Source: an alpha proteobacterium SCGC AAA028-D10
GTDB taxonomy: Bacteria > Pseudomonadota > Alphaproteobacteria > Pelagibacterales > Pelagibacteraceae
Direction: 5' to 3'
Length of the DNA stretch: 64,000 bases
NCBI GenBank assembly: GCA_000510845.1
Contig: AZOF01000002.1
Location: forward strand, 81,421-145,420
The notes under the pieces are model-generated. The model ran no database searches and was not told the DNA's origin. It saw only the letters and a list, made by a program, of their open reading frames with translations. Made by a program: the position numbers and the translations under genes. Positions within the stretch are counted from its first letter, which is position 1, and each line of letters starts with the position of its first letter. This document shows positions 50,186 through 59,237 of this stretch, piece after piece.

Positions 50186-51157
50186 ATGTTAAGAAATAGA
50201 AAAATTATTATTGGCACTAGAGGCAGCAGATTGTCACTTGCGCAAACAGAACATTTTAGAGATGAGCTGTTACTTGCTTATCCAGGAGTTACAGCTGATC
50301 AACTTATTATTAAAATTATCAAAACATCAGGAGATAAATTTAAAACTGAAAATTTAGGAATGATGGGAGGCAAAGGGCTTTTCGTTAAAGAACTAGAAGA
50401 GTGTTTGCTTGAAAAATCAATTGATGTTGCGGTTCATTCTCTTAAAGATGTGCCAACTTTTTCATCAAACAAATTGTCACTTGCTTGTTTTTTAAAAAGA
50501 ACAGATGAGCGAGATGCATTCTTATCTCCTGTTGCAAGTTCATTTGCCAATTTAAAACCAGGTTCTACTGTTGGAACTTCTTCTGTTAGAAGATTTTCAC
50601 AATTAAAAAGACTGAGGGATGATTTAAAAATGGTTCCAATAAGAGGAAATATCGATACTAGAATTAATAAAATGAAAGAGGGAATCTATGACTCTATAGT
50701 GCTTGCAGCATCCGGATTAAAAAGACTAGGATTTCATTCTGAAGTAAAAGAATATTTTGAGAAAGATGTAATCATCCCATCCGCGGGACAAGGAATTATA
50801 ACTGTTCAGTGTAGAGAGGAAGATTCTGTTGTTAAAGATATCTTAAAAACAATAAATGATAAAGAAACGCAAATTTTAGCAGAAGCAGAGCGTTCATTAT
50901 TAGAAGTATTAAATGGCGCATGTGATACTCCGGTTGGAGCAAATGCTATCATTAACGATGAGGGAGAATTGTTTTTAAAAGCAGAATTGTTATCATTGGA
51001 CGGGAAGCAATGCTTTAGAGCACACAAAACTGGAATTTTAGAAAAAGCAAAAAGTATAGGAATGGATGTGGCTGAAGAAATCTTATCTAAGGCTGGAGAC
51101 AACTTTATTATTTCGGAGACAAAACTTGCGCATACTATTTACAAAAAGTCAGAATAG
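50186..51157 (+). CDS. hemC: Porphobilinogen deaminase (hydroxymethylbilane synthase)
   Basis: A 323-residue enzyme that polymerises four porphobilinogens. The start IIGTRGSRLSLAQTEH, KGLFVKELEE, VAVHSLKDVPT, and the dipyrromethane-attaching Cys in NGACDTPVGA are all visible. The ATG is preceded by an AT-rich spacer. The hemD frame begins inside its last 30 codons, so the two are coupled. Divergent from tsaD, as in many alphaproteobacteria. Confidence 0.95.
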   Translation: MLRNRKIIIGTRGSRLSLAQTEHFRDELLLAYPGVTADQLIIKIIKTSGDKFKTENLGMMGGKGLFVKELEECLLEKSIDVAVHSLKDVPTFSSNKLSLACFLKRTDERDAFLSPVASSFANLKPGSTVGTSSVRRFSQLKRLRDDLKMVPIRGNIDTRINKMKEGIYDSIVLAASGLKRLGFHSEVKEYFEKDVIIPSAGQGIITVQCREEDSVVKDILKTINDKETQILAEAERSLLEVLNGACDTPVGANAIINDEGELFLKAELLSLDGKQCFRAHKTGILEKAKSIGMDVAEEILSKAGDNFIISETKLAHTIYKKSE

Positions 51158-51818
51158 TTCTGAAGTCTTAGTTAATAAATTTATTTCAAAAGGTCATAAC
51201 GTCACTAATTTCTCAATACTTAATGTTAAACCAATTATAACTCCTGATATAAATTTTAAAGATTTTACTTCAATAATTTTTACAAGTTCCAACGCTATTA
51301 ATCATTTAGCAAACATAGAAAATATCGGTCATCTTAAATGCTTTTGTGTTGGTGAGCAGACGGCTGCGGTTGCAAAAAAAAAAGGTTTTTTAAATATTCA
51401 TGTTGCAAGCGGAAATTATTTTGAATTAAAAGATCTTATTTTTAAAACTTTGGATAAAAGTAAAGAAAAATTTATTTATGTTAGAGGGGAATTTGTTTCT
51501 AATAATTTAGAAAATGATTTTAAGGAAGGCGGTTTTCTAATTAAAAGCTTAATTAATTATACAACTGAACCCAATCTAAATACTGATTTAAAATTAATTG
51601 AAGATTTAAAAAGCAAGTTAATTGATGTCATCTTTGTTTATTCAAAGAGAGCAGCCGATCAATTATTAAAGATAATTTTAAACCATAAAATTGAAAACAA
51701 TCTTGATAACTGTACTTTGAATTGTATTAGTATTAATGTTGCAAATACTCTAAAAAGACTAAGGTGGAAAAAAATAAAGATTTTCTCACCTGGCGATGAA
51801 GAATTATCATTATTATAA
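51126..51818 (+). CDS. hemD: Uroporphyrinogen-III synthase
   Basis: About 230 residues. The family start RILFTKSQNSSEVL is reached from a TTG codon, which overlaps the hemC end by 32 bases; no ATG fits, and the longer open frame upstream is only hemC read in another phase. IIFTSSNAINHL, CVGEQTAAVAKKKGF, and FIYVRGEFVSNNL match HemD, whose sequence is otherwise poorly conserved. It closes linear bilane to uroporphyrinogen III for HemE at the origin side. Confidence 0.8.
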   Translation: MRILFTKSQNSSEVLVNKFISKGHNVTNFSILNVKPIITPDINFKDFTSIIFTSSNAINHLANIENIGHLKCFCVGEQTAAVAKKKGFLNIHVASGNYFELKDLIFKTLDKSKEKFIYVRGEFVSNNLENDFKEGGFLIKSLINYTTEPNLNTDLKLIEDLKSKLIDVIFVYSKRAADQLLKIILNHKIENNLDNCTLNCISINVANTLKRLRWKKIKIFSPGDEELSLL

Positions 51819-51830
51819 AGAGGTTTTCTG

Positions 51831-52691
51831 GTGATTATAGATGGAAAAAAGTTTGCACAAGAATTAAGAAATGAAATCAAAAAAGAAATTGAAAGTATAA
51901 AAAAAACTAGGAATACCACTCCGGGCTTAACCGTAATTTTAGTTGGAAATCATACTCCAAGTGAAATTTATGTAAGAAATAAAGAACTTTCTGCGAAAGA
52001 AGTTGGAATTACTTCTGAGGTAATAAGATTTGAAAGTTCTATTACTCAAGAAAAACTCATTGAAGTTATTCATGGACTAAATAAAGATAAAAAAGTTCAT
52101 GGTATACTAGTCCAGTTACCTTTGCCGCCACACATAAATGGAAGTAAAATTATTGAGGAAATCGATCCAAAAAAAGATGTGGATGGTTTTCATCCTGTAA
52201 ATGTTGGTAATTTGTCTTCCGGAAAAGATTCTTTAGTTCCCTGCACTCCTCTTGGGTCTTACCTTCTTATAAAAAATGTTCAAAAAAATTTAACAGGATT
52301 AGAAGCTCTAATTATTGGAAGATCAAATTTGAATGGAAAACCTATGGCGCAATTATTACTCAAAGAGGATTGTACCGTTACCATTGGTCATTCTAAAACT
52401 AAAAATTTAAAAGAATTATGTCAGAAAGCAGATATCGTTGTTGCAGCTGTTGGACGTGCAAATTTAGTAAAAGGTGATTGGGTAAAAGAAGGAGCAATAG
52501 TTATTGATGTTGGAATTAATCGAGAAGAAGATAAAACAGAAAAAAAAGGTTATAAAATAGTTGGTGACGTTGAGTTTGACTCAGTTGTAAAAAAAGCAAG
52601 AGCCATAACTCCAGTTCCAGGTGGGGTAGGACCGATGACGATTGCTTGTCTTTTAAACAATACTTTAAAAGCTTTTAAGAATATTAATTAA
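51831..52691 (+). CDS. folD: Methylenetetrahydrofolate dehydrogenase/cyclohydrolase
   Basis: A 286-residue bifunctional enzyme. It starts at GTG 12 bases after AAAGAGG (GTG ATT ATA GAT GGA AAA). The catalytic Lys lies in EIYVRNKE, and HGILVQLPLPPHI and the NAD(P)-binding IIGRSNLNGKPMAQLL follow, with TPVPGGVGPMTIACL near the end. It makes the 10-formyl-THF used by PurH. The next gene, argG, is convergent with no gap. Confidence 0.95.
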   Translation: MIIDGKKFAQELRNEIKKEIESIKKTRNTTPGLTVILVGNHTPSEIYVRNKELSAKEVGITSEVIRFESSITQEKLIEVIHGLNKDKKVHGILVQLPLPPHINGSKIIEEIDPKKDVDGFHPVNVGNLSSGKDSLVPCTPLGSYLLIKNVQKNLTGLEALIIGRSNLNGKPMAQLLLKEDCTVTIGHSKTKNLKELCQKADIVVAAVGRANLVKGDWVKEGAIVIDVGINREEDKTEKKGYKIVGDVEFDSVVKKARAITPVPGGVGPMTIACLLNNTLKAFKNIN

Positions 52692-53882
52692 TTATTTTCT
52701 AAGTAAGCGTGCGTTCATTTTAATAAAATTTTCTACTTTTTTTTTATTAAAAGTTTTATTTTCTTCAAAAGAAACATTTTTCATTGAGTAAATACTCTTA
52801 TCGGACATTCTTGAAACAATACTTACATTCCCTTTGTAAATTTTTAACTTAACAGTTCCTTGAACTCGAGATCTTTTTTGATCAATAATTTTTTGTAATC
52901 TTAATCTTTCTTTTGAATACCAAAATCCATTATAAATTAACTCTGCAAATCTAGACATAATCGCATCTTTTTTATGTGCAGTTTCTTTATCTAAAGTAAG
53001 AGATTCTATGGCCCTATGAGCGAATAAAAGTATAGTTCCTCCAGGAGTTTCGTAAACACCACGAGATTTTATTCCAATAAATCTATTTTCAACAAGATCC
53101 ACTCTACCCACTCCATTCTTGCCGCCAATATTATTTAAAAGAGAAAGTAATTTACTTGGCGAACATTTTTTATTGTTAATACTAATTGGATCACCATTTT
53201 TAAAACTAATAGTCACATAAGATGGCTTATTTGGAGCCTTCTCAGGAGAAACTGTTCTTTGGAAAATAAATTCTGGCGCTTGTTTTGATGGATCTTCTAA
53301 AATTTTACCTTCAGTTGAGGTGTGAAACAAATTGTCATCCACAGAAAATGGAGGAGCCCCCTTTTTGTCACTTGGTACAGGAATGTTATTCTTTTTAGCA
53401 TATTTAATTAGATCGCTTCTTGATACAAAATCCCAATCACGCCATGGAGCGATAATTTTAATTTTTGGATTAAAATAGTAATAAGCAAGTTCAAATCTTA
53501 CTTGATCATTACCTTTTCCTGTTGATCCGTGTGATACGGCATCTGCTCTAAATTTTTTGGCAATTTGAATTTGACGTTTTGCAATAAGGGGTCGGGCGAT
53601 AGAAGTACCGAGTAAATAAATGCCTTCATATAAAGCATTTCCTCTAATCATTGGAAAAATATAATCTTTTACAAAAACATCTTTTAAATCCTCAATAACA
53701 ATATTTTTAACGCCAAGATTTCTTGCGTTTCTAATTATTTTTTTTCTATCTATTTCTTGTCCAAGATCTGCAGTGTAGGCAATAATTTCTGCATGATAGT
53801 TTTCTTGTAACCAACGTAAAATTACAGAAGTATCAAGACCACCAGAATAAGCTAAAACAATTTTTTTAACTTTTTTTTTCAT
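52692..53882 (-). CDS. argG: Argininosuccinate synthase
   Basis: A 396-residue enzyme condensing citrulline and aspartate with ATP. The P-loop is [30 protein letters not shown] and [10 protein letters not shown] are further active-site motifs, and [18 protein letters not shown] is also conserved. Lys-rich C-terminus. It follows the IalB-like gene by 2 bases on the minus strand. Confidence 0.95.
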   Translation of the reverse strand: MKKKVKKIVLAYSGGLDTSVILRWLQENYHAEIIAYTADLGQEIDRKKIIRNARNLGVKNIVIEDLKDVFVKDYIFPMIRGNALYEGIYLLGTSIARPLIAKRQIQIAKKFRADAVSHGSTGKGNDQVRFELAYYYFNPKIKIIAPWRDWDFVSRSDLIKYAKKNNIPVPSDKKGAPPFSVDDNLFHTSTEGKILEDPSKQAPEFIFQRTVSPEKAPNKPSYVTISFKNGDPISINNKKCSPSKLLSLLNNIGGKNGVGRVDLVENRFIGIKSRGVYETPGGTILLFAHRAIESLTLDKETAHKKDAIMSRFAELIYNGFWYSKERLRLQKIIDQKRSRVQGTVKLKIYKGNVSIVSRMSDKSIYSMKNVSFEENKTFNKKKVENFIKMNARLLRK

Positions 53883-53884
53883 TA

Positions 53885-54394
53885 TTAAATGAAATTACAT
53901 TTCTTTTTAGCAGCCTCATAGGCATCACTAAAACCACTTAATGAAAAAGTATCGATAGTTTTAGAGCCTTTAGCTGAGGTTGCGCTAATTTTGGCTTGAG
54001 AGGATTTTCTCATCAATTCTATCATTGCAACTTCCTCCTCATATTTTGTAAGCCAAGCAAAATTATCTTCAGTTTCAAATTTGAATTCTTTTTTATCGAT
54101 AGCAACATTTACTCTAGAAGATGCTTTGTAATTATAACCGCTAGTAACGCTTATCTCGTTTTGTATTTTGTCGTTAGGTCTAAAACTTACAAATAATCTA
54201 GATTCTGCTCTATTAAGACCTTTTGGATCAGAGGCCACAGGACTGGACACGGCATAACAAACTTGCTGGCCGTTAATATTAGTATTTTGTGCAGTCCAGT
54301 TTTTAAATTGTCCATCCAGTTTAATTTGAGCAAATATTTTTTGTTCAAAAGACAATAGACAGATTATAGAAAAAAATAAAATTCTTAAGGACAT
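53885..54394 (-). CDS. IalB-like (invasion-associated locus B) secreted protein
   Basis: A 169-residue protein with a signal peptide ([20 protein letters not shown]). After it, [35 protein letters not shown] is the IalB-family core, with [13 protein letters not shown] at the end as is common. Alphaproteobacteria have many such periplasmic or outer-membrane proteins; despite the name, they are not evidence of invasion. It overlaps the aldo/keto reductase gene by 10 bases. Confidence 0.8.
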   Translation of the reverse strand: MSLRILFFSIICLLSFEQKIFAQIKLDGQFKNWTAQNTNINGQQVCYAVSSPVASDPKGLNRAESRLFVSFRPNDKIQNEISVTSGYNYKASSRVNVAIDKKEFKFETEDNFAWLTKYEEEVAMIELMRKSSQAKISATSAKGSKTIDTFSLSGFSDAYEAAKKKCNFI

Positions 54395-55434
54395 GGGTTT
54401 GAATATATTAATTGAACATTATTAATGTCTTTTATTACATCATTAGTTAGTGACAGATCAATACTATCAATATTTTTCTTTAACTGCTCCATTGATGTTG
54501 CGCCAATAATCGTTGAGGTTACAAATTTTTGAATAATACAAAATTGAATTGCCATTTGTGCAGGATCGATATTATGTTTCTTTGCAACTTCGTAATAAGC
54601 CTTAACAGCTGGCTCTGTATTTCGAGTTCTGTATCTATCAAATCTATTGCCCCATAAAACTTCTCTAGTTCCAGCAGGCTTTTTTCCACCTAAATATTTT
54701 CCAGTCAAATGCCCACCACCCAAAGGTGAGTATGCAAGTAATCCAATTTTTTCTCTAATCGAAATTTCTGAAAGTCCAACTTCATAACTTCTATTAATAA
54801 GACTATAAGGGTTTTGTATTGTTATAGGCTTTGGAATATTATGTTTATCTGCAAGTTTTATATATTGGCTTGTACCCCAAGGAGTTTCATTTGAAAGTCC
54901 GTAATATTTTATTTTTCCAGATTTAATTAAAGATGCCATTGCTTCCATAGTTTCAAGAATAGGTATTATATCGTTAGTTTCAGTGTGCTCATATTCAAGT
55001 CCACTGAACACATTCAAAGGTCTATCAGGCCAGTGCAGCTGATAAATATCAACGTGATCAATTTGTAAATTTTTTAAACTATTATCAATTGCAGCGTTAA
55101 TTTGTTTTTTACTAAGTCTAGTTTCTTTCTCACCCGGTCTAATCCAGTCCATTCCAGATCTACCTGTTACTTTATCGGCGATGATGATCTCATCTCTCTT
55201 TTTTGTTTTCTTTAACCAGTTACCAATAATTTTATTTGTTGCACCGCACGTCTCTTTTGTAGGTGGTATGGAGTATAATTCTGCGGTATCAAAAAAATTA
55301 ATTCCTTTTGAAACAGCATAGTCCATTTGATCAAAACCATCCTGCTCGGTGTTTTGCATGGAACCCCAGGTCATTGTGCCAAGACAAATTTGGCTAACGT
55401 TTAAATCCGTATTTGGTATTTTATTAAATTTCAT
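54385..55434 (-). CDS. Aldo/keto reductase
   Basis: A 349-residue NADP(H)-dependent oxidoreductase of the AKR superfamily. The active-site Asp and Tyr lie in NFFDTAELYS. Lys is in ADKVTGRSG, and the HVDIYQLHWPDRP segment carries the active-site His. The long N-terminus and GLSNETPWGTSQYI resemble the Tas-like subgroup. The substrate is unknown. It is first of a minus-strand group with the IalB-like gene and argG. Confidence 0.9.
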   Translation of the reverse strand: MKFNKIPNTDLNVSQICLGTMTWGSMQNTEQDGFDQMDYAVSKGINFFDTAELYSIPPTKETCGATNKIIGNWLKKTKKRDEIIIADKVTGRSGMDWIRPGEKETRLSKKQINAAIDNSLKNLQIDHVDIYQLHWPDRPLNVFSGLEYEHTETNDIIPILETMEAMASLIKSGKIKYYGLSNETPWGTSQYIKLADKHNIPKPITIQNPYSLINRSYEVGLSEISIREKIGLLAYSPLGGGHLTGKYLGGKKPAGTREVLWGNRFDRYRTRNTEPAVKAYYEVAKKHNIDPAQMAIQFCIIQKFVTSTIIGATSMEQLKKNIDSIDLSLTNDVIKDINNVQLIYSNPCP

Positions 55435-55543
55435 ACTTTTTTATCTTCAAAAAGATAATGGAATAGTCTTTTTTTAAGCTTCTTGAAACGAACATATTTT
55501 AATATTATATAATGGGTCAAACAAACATATAGGCAAAAAAAAA

Positions 55544-56299
55544 ATGAACTTAAAGTATGGTCAAACAAGAACTACGACACGTGCAGAATCGGGTGCCATA
55601 GATCAGGGCCTTAGATCCTACATGTTGAAGATCTATAATTACATGGCAACAGGTATTCTGGTGACAGGTTTTGTAGCGTTATTTTTATTTAAATATTCTG
55701 TAGTTACAAATGATGCCGGTTCAATCACTGGCCTAACTAATTTAGGTAATGCAATTTACAATTCTGCATTAATGTGGGTAATCGCTTTTGCTCCATTGGG
55801 TATCGTATTGTGGATGAGTTTTGGACTTGCAAAAATGAGTGCATCAAAAGCTCAAACATTATTTTGGGTGTTTGCAGGATTAATGGGTGCATCACTTTCT
55901 TCAATATTCATGGTTTATGTTGGAGCTAGTATTGCTCGAGTATTTTTCATTACTGCAGCAACTTTTGCTACAATGAGTCTTTACGGTTACACAACAAAAT
56001 CTGATTTAACTAAACTTGGATCATTTTTAATGATGGGTTTAATTGGAATCATTATTGCATCAATCGTAAATATTTTTCTTAAATCTACACAACTAGAATT
56101 CATCGTTTCATTACTTGGAGTTATAATTTTTGTTGGTCTTACAGCGTATGACACACAAAAAATTAAAGAAATGTATTTTGATGGAGGCGATTCAGAAACA
56201 ATGGCTAAAAAATCTATTATGGGTGCTTTAACTCTTTATTTAGATTTCATTAACCTTTTTGTAATGTTGTTAAGATTCTTTGGACAAAGAAGAGACTAA
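55544..56299 (+). CDS. Bax inhibitor-1 (BI-1/YccA) family membrane protein
   Basis: A 251-residue inner-membrane protein with seven predicted helices. The start ARTTTRAESGAIDQGLRSYML followed by YNYMATGILVTGFVALFLF is typical for bacterial BI-1 members. AYDTQKIKEMYF near the C-terminus carries the conserved Asp pair of the family. It may conduct calcium or protons, or modulate FtsH, as proposed for relatives. A strong bidirectional terminator follows. Confidence 0.92.
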   Translation: MNLKYGQTRTTTRAESGAIDQGLRSYMLKIYNYMATGILVTGFVALFLFKYSVVTNDAGSITGLTNLGNAIYNSALMWVIAFAPLGIVLWMSFGLAKMSASKAQTLFWVFAGLMGASLSSIFMVYVGASIARVFFITAATFATMSLYGYTTKSDLTKLGSFLMMGLIGIIIASIVNIFLKSTQLEFIVSLLGVIIFVGLTAYDTQKIKEMYFDGGDSETMAKKSIMGALTLYLDFINLFVMLLRFFGQRRD

Positions 56300-56312
56300 T
56301 TAATTTATTCTA

Positions 56313-56344
56313 TTTTATAGCCCCGAGTAATTGGGGCTATAAAA
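56313..56344. terminator. Bidirectional terminator between convergent genes
   Basis: TTTTATAGCCCC and GGGGCTATAAAA are perfect 12-bp arms around an 8-base loop, with A-rich and T-rich flanks on both sides. It lies between the BI-1 gene (plus) and the 119-residue gene (minus) and could stop both. Confidence 0.9.
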
Positions 56345-56704
56345 TTAACTTAAAATAAAATCACCAATTCCTGTAAATAAATAACAACTAAAGAAGAAAA
56401 TTATTAAAATTAAAGTCCAGTAACAATTAACCAATCTATCTCTAAAAATTTTTTTATTTATAACTTCTGATGTTTCTTTAGGTTCCCAAATTGATTTTTT
56501 GAATTTTCTAATATCACAACTATATTTCCAAAAATCTTTATTAGTTAGATCTTTATCACCTGTTTCAAATTTTTTAAGATAATTTGATACAAAAATTAAT
56601 AAATAAATTGCAATAGTTAAAACTAAGATTGACCAAAATGCTTTTGTTCCTAAAATAAAAATTAAAATTATTGCTCCAATTATAATGATAAATGGATTTT
56701 TCAT
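56345..56704 (-). CDS. Hypothetical membrane protein (119 aa)
   Basis: Two N-terminal hydrophobic segments (FIIIIGAIILIFILGTKAFWSILVLTIAIYLLIFV is one long stretch) are followed by a charged middle with KKFETGDKDLTNKDFWKYSCDIRKFKKS and a third membrane segment near the end. No known family recognised. Its ATG overlaps the TGA of the 54-residue gene, so the two small membrane proteins are coupled. Ends at the bidirectional terminator. Confidence 0.6.
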   Translation of the reverse strand: MKNPFIIIIGAIILIFILGTKAFWSILVLTIAIYLLIFVSNYLKKFETGDKDLTNKDFWKYSCDIRKFKKSIWEPKETSEVINKKIFRDRLVNCYWTLILIIFFFSCYLFTGIGDFILS

Positions 56705-56865
56705 TTAATCATTTTTTTAATGATTAAAAAAATTGAAACTAAAATTAGTGGAAGCAAAATAGCCCCTATATAACCATATTCATCTAACACCCAATTTAAA
56801 AGAAAAAGAAAACATATTATTCCAGCTAAAACAGATAATAAATACGTAATAAAATTTTTGGTCAT
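56701..56865 (-). CDS. Small membrane protein (54 aa)
   Basis: MTKNFITYLLSVLAGIICF then LFLLNWVLDEYGYIGAILLPLILVSIFLIIKKMIK. Two hydrophobic helices with a DEYGY loop and a basic C-terminus. The stop overlaps the next start (ATGA), which supports it as a real gene. Function unknown. It follows the DUF2256 gene on the same strand. Confidence 0.55.
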   Translation of the reverse strand: MTKNFITYLLSVLAGIICFLFLLNWVLDEYGYIGAILLPLILVSIFLIIKKMIK

Positions 56866-56929
56866 ATAATTATTATAATTTAATTAGAGTATAATTTCAT
56901 TAAATTTAAAATTATTTTTTTATTTAAGT

Positions 56930-57058
56930 TTAGTTTCCGGAGCATTTTTTAGAACAATATTTAACAAAATCCCAATTTTTTTCCCATTTTTTTCTCCAAA
57001 GAAACTCTCTGTTACAATTAAGACAAATCTTTTTTGGTAATTGATTTTTTTTTCTCAA
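56930..57058 (-). CDS. DUF2256 zinc-ribbon protein (42 aa)
   Basis: Starts at TTG, 1 base after the DUF2794 gene's stop: MRKKNQLPKKICLNCNREF, then LWRKKWEKNWDFVKYCSKKCSGN. The C-x-x-C...WRKKWE-x-x-W-x-x-V-x-x-CS-x-x-C pattern is that of DUF2256, a short probable zinc-binding family. No ATG is available in frame. The function is not known. It is missed by most gene finders because of its length. Confidence 0.8.
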   Translation of the reverse strand: MRKKNQLPKKICLNCNREFLWRKKWEKNWDFVKYCSKKCSGN

Positions 57059-57059
57059 G

Positions 57060-57404
57060 TTATTTAATAACTTTTAAATATTTAGCAGAATGTTTTTTTG
57101 AAATAATTTTTAATATGGAACTCAAATTATCTGAGCTTTTGATTACAGAGCCACTTGCATCTTTTAATTGATATTTATTTTTATCTTTTTGATTAAGTTT
57201 TTTTAGTATTTGGAAAAGAGGATTTTCGGTTGCTTTTCTATAGATCTCAAAACTAATCATAGTTTTGCTCATATAGATCCCATAGTCTTTCCATTCCCCA
57301 ACAGAGACCATTGAACCATAAAGATTTAAAATTTCTTGAAGTTCTTTTTTATTAAAAAAGTTTTCTTTATTAAGATTGTTGTTTTTAATTAAATGAAATT
57401 TCAT
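57060..57404 (-). CDS. DUF2794 protein
   Basis: A 114-residue protein. FNKKELQEILNLYGSMVSVGEWKDYGIYM and the later LFQILKK and LSSILKII match the pattern of DUF2794, an alphaproteobacterial family of unknown function. It lies 1 base from yciB on the same strand, as is often seen for DUF2794 and intracellular-septation genes. It is preceded and followed closely by co-directional genes. Confidence 0.8.
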   Translation of the reverse strand: MKFHLIKNNNLNKENFFNKKELQEILNLYGSMVSVGEWKDYGIYMSKTMISFEIYRKATENPLFQILKKLNQKDKNKYQLKDASGSVIKSSDNLSSILKIISKKHSAKYLKVIK

Positions 57405-57946
57405 TAATCAACTCTATGTTTTTGAATAAGTGATACTTGCATAATTGTGAATATTAAAGTGATTGGTAATAGTCCAAATACTTTAAATTGAACCCAAAAG
57501 TCCTCACTTTGCGTTCTCCAAACAAGCTCATTGAGAATCGCTAAAAAAATAAAAAAATATATCCAGCGTTTATTTAAAATATTCCAACCTTCGTCTGAAA
57601 TTTTAATTGATCCATCAAACAATTTTTTTAGCAAAGGCTGTTTTAAAAAGATTTGTCCGTACAAAAGAATAAGTGCAAAAATTATATTTATAATTGTAGG
57701 CTTCATATAAAAAAATATTTTATTATCAAAAACAATTGTTAATCCACCAAATAGAGCAACAACAACAGCTCCTAATATTGGTATTGTTGGTATTTTTTTT
57801 TCTATTCGGTAAACAAAAAATACCGATATAATAGTTGCAATAATTAAAGGAAGTATTGCATAACTCATTCCATGTTTTTTATAGAAATAAAAAAAGATTA
57901 ATAACGGACCTATATCCAAGAAAAATTTTATGAGACCTTTATTCAT
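57404..57946 (-). CDS. yciB: Inner-membrane-spanning protein YciB (septation protein A)
   Basis: A 180-residue protein with about six helices. FFLDIGPLLIFFYFYKKHG is the family opening, and LILLYGQIFLKQPLLKKLF, WNILNKRWIYFF and LNELVWRTQSEDFWVQFKVFGLLPIT are the later landmarks. It acts in the cell envelope and has been linked to division and osmotic stress. Its start overlaps the start of the divergent DUF3108 gene by 17 bases, so the promoters are inside coding DNA. Confidence 0.9.
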   Translation of the reverse strand: MNKGLIKFFLDIGPLLIFFYFYKKHGMSYAILPLIIATIISVFFVYRIEKKIPTIPILGAVVVALFGGLTIVFDNKIFFYMKPTIINIIFALILLYGQIFLKQPLLKKLFDGSIKISDEGWNILNKRWIYFFIFLAILNELVWRTQSEDFWVQFKVFGLLPITLIFTIMQVSLIQKHRVD

Positions 57947-58697
57947 TAAATTTTTAATAATTATTTCTACAATTATTTTAAACTTTAATTCATCTTTAGC
58001 AAAAGAATTTAGATATGAGGTCCGAGCCTATAATCTAAATGTTATGGAGATTAATTTTAATATTGATGATGAAATAAACAACAAGATTACCTTTAGTGCT
58101 GAAAGTGTCGGTATCGTTGGATTTTTTGTAAAAGTTTTAGCAAAATCTAAAGTTGAATTTAATGATAAAAGCAAAAACACTTGGAAGTATGAATATCGTT
58201 ATGAAAAACCAACAAGCAATAAATATAGATTAAATAAAATCAATTTTTCCAAAGAAAAAGTTCTTAATTTTGAAACAGATCCACGCAGAACCGAAGATTT
58301 AACTAAAAAAGTTCCATACAACAAAGAAGACTATTTTGGCGTGATTGATCCAATCTTTGCGGTTAAAAAATTATTTTTAATCGATAAAAAAAATCTTGAT
58401 TGTGATAAAAAAATTAAAGTTTTTGATGGTAATATTTTTTATTACTTAGTGATGAAGAAAGAAAATGTTCAGATAGATTTTGATTCAATCTTTTCTAATT
58501 ATAAAGGAAAATTACAAAAGTGCATTTTAACTTATCAGCCAATATCTGGATATACTCCAGGAGATCCAAATACTCCCGAGCAGTTTAAAGTAGATCTTTA
58601 TTTTGGAATTGTTGGGGATAACTATTTTCCAATTTACGCGACAACTAAAGGAAAAAAAGGAATTAGACTTAAGATGTATTTAGATACAATCCAGTGA
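57930..58697 (+). CDS. DUF3108 secreted protein
   Basis: A 255-residue protein with a signal peptide (FLIIISTIILNFNSSLA). After it are the beta-rich EFRYEVRAYNLNVMEINF and VGIVGFFVKVLAKS, then DPIFAVKKLF and CILTYQPISGYTPGD, all in the DUF3108 pattern. Probably periplasmic; the function is not known. It starts inside the yciB 5' end on the other strand and leads to hspQ. Confidence 0.8.
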   Translation: MRPLFIKFLIIISTIILNFNSSLAKEFRYEVRAYNLNVMEINFNIDDEINNKITFSAESVGIVGFFVKVLAKSKVEFNDKSKNTWKYEYRYEKPTSNKYRLNKINFSKEKVLNFETDPRRTEDLTKKVPYNKEDYFGVIDPIFAVKKLFLIDKKNLDCDKKIKVFDGNIFYYLVMKKENVQIDFDSIFSNYKGKLQKCILTYQPISGYTPGDPNTPEQFKVDLYFGIVGDNYFPIYATTKGKKGIRLKMYLDTIQ

Positions 58698-58737
58698 GCT
58701 ATTGAATTTTTTATAAGAATCACTACTTTAAATTTTA

Positions 58738-59067
58738 ATGTTAGAAAAAAAATTAAACAAAGCCAAATTCTCGATTGGAGAAGTGGTGCGACATCGTTTG
58801 TTTGATTTCAGAGGTGTTATCTACGATGTAGATTTTCAATTTAATAATTCAGAGGAGTGGTATCAATCAATACCAAAAGCGGCACGTCCTAGAAAAGATC
58901 AGCCTTTTTATCATTTACTAGCCGAGAATGATGAGATCACCTACGAAGCTTATGTTTCGGAACAAAATTTAGTAGGAGATGATCCAAACGAGCCTGTGAG
59001 ACATCCTTTGGTTAATGAAATATTTAGAGGGAAAAGAGGAAATCTTTACTTTAAACCATCAAATTAG
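58738..59067 (+). CDS. hspQ: Heat shock protein HspQ
   Basis: A 109-residue protein with KFSIGEVVRHRLFDFRGVIYDVDFQF and FYHLLAENDEITYEAYVSEQNL, the hemimethylated-DNA-binding/HspQ fold. In E. coli it is an adaptor and specificity enhancer for Lon. Its length and PNEPVRHP end are normal. A short spacer separates it from the DUF3108 gene. Downstream is a gap with competing hairpins before ccmC. Confidence 0.9.
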   Translation: MLEKKLNKAKFSIGEVVRHRLFDFRGVIYDVDFQFNNSEEWYQSIPKAARPRKDQPFYHLLAENDEITYEAYVSEQNLVGDDPNEPVRHPLVNEIFRGKRGNLYFKPSN

Positions 59068-59135
59068 TCGCAATTTTTACCGCCTTAATTCAAACAATTT
59101 TAACACAAAAGTTCGACAGATTATTTTATTAGATT

Positions 59136-59194
59136 TCAGTTAATACCTAACTGAGTTATTTTTGATCCCCAATCTCCCTTATCTCAGTTAGGTA
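59136..59194 (+). promoter_or_regulatory. Competing hairpins upstream of the ccm operon
   Basis: TCAGTTA-atacc-TAACTGA (59136-59154) is a perfect 7-bp stem. Its right arm also lies in TACCTAACTGAG (59144-59155), which pairs perfectly over 12 bases with CTCAGTTAGGTA (59183-59194). The two folds exclude each other, as in an RNA switch or attenuator. It ends 43 bases before the ccmC ATG. No known riboswitch was recognised. It may instead be a protein-binding or terminator site. Confidence 0.55.
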
Positions 59195-59237
59195 CACTTT
59201 TAATCTCACCAAACATGTAGTAAAAAAATTCACTTAA

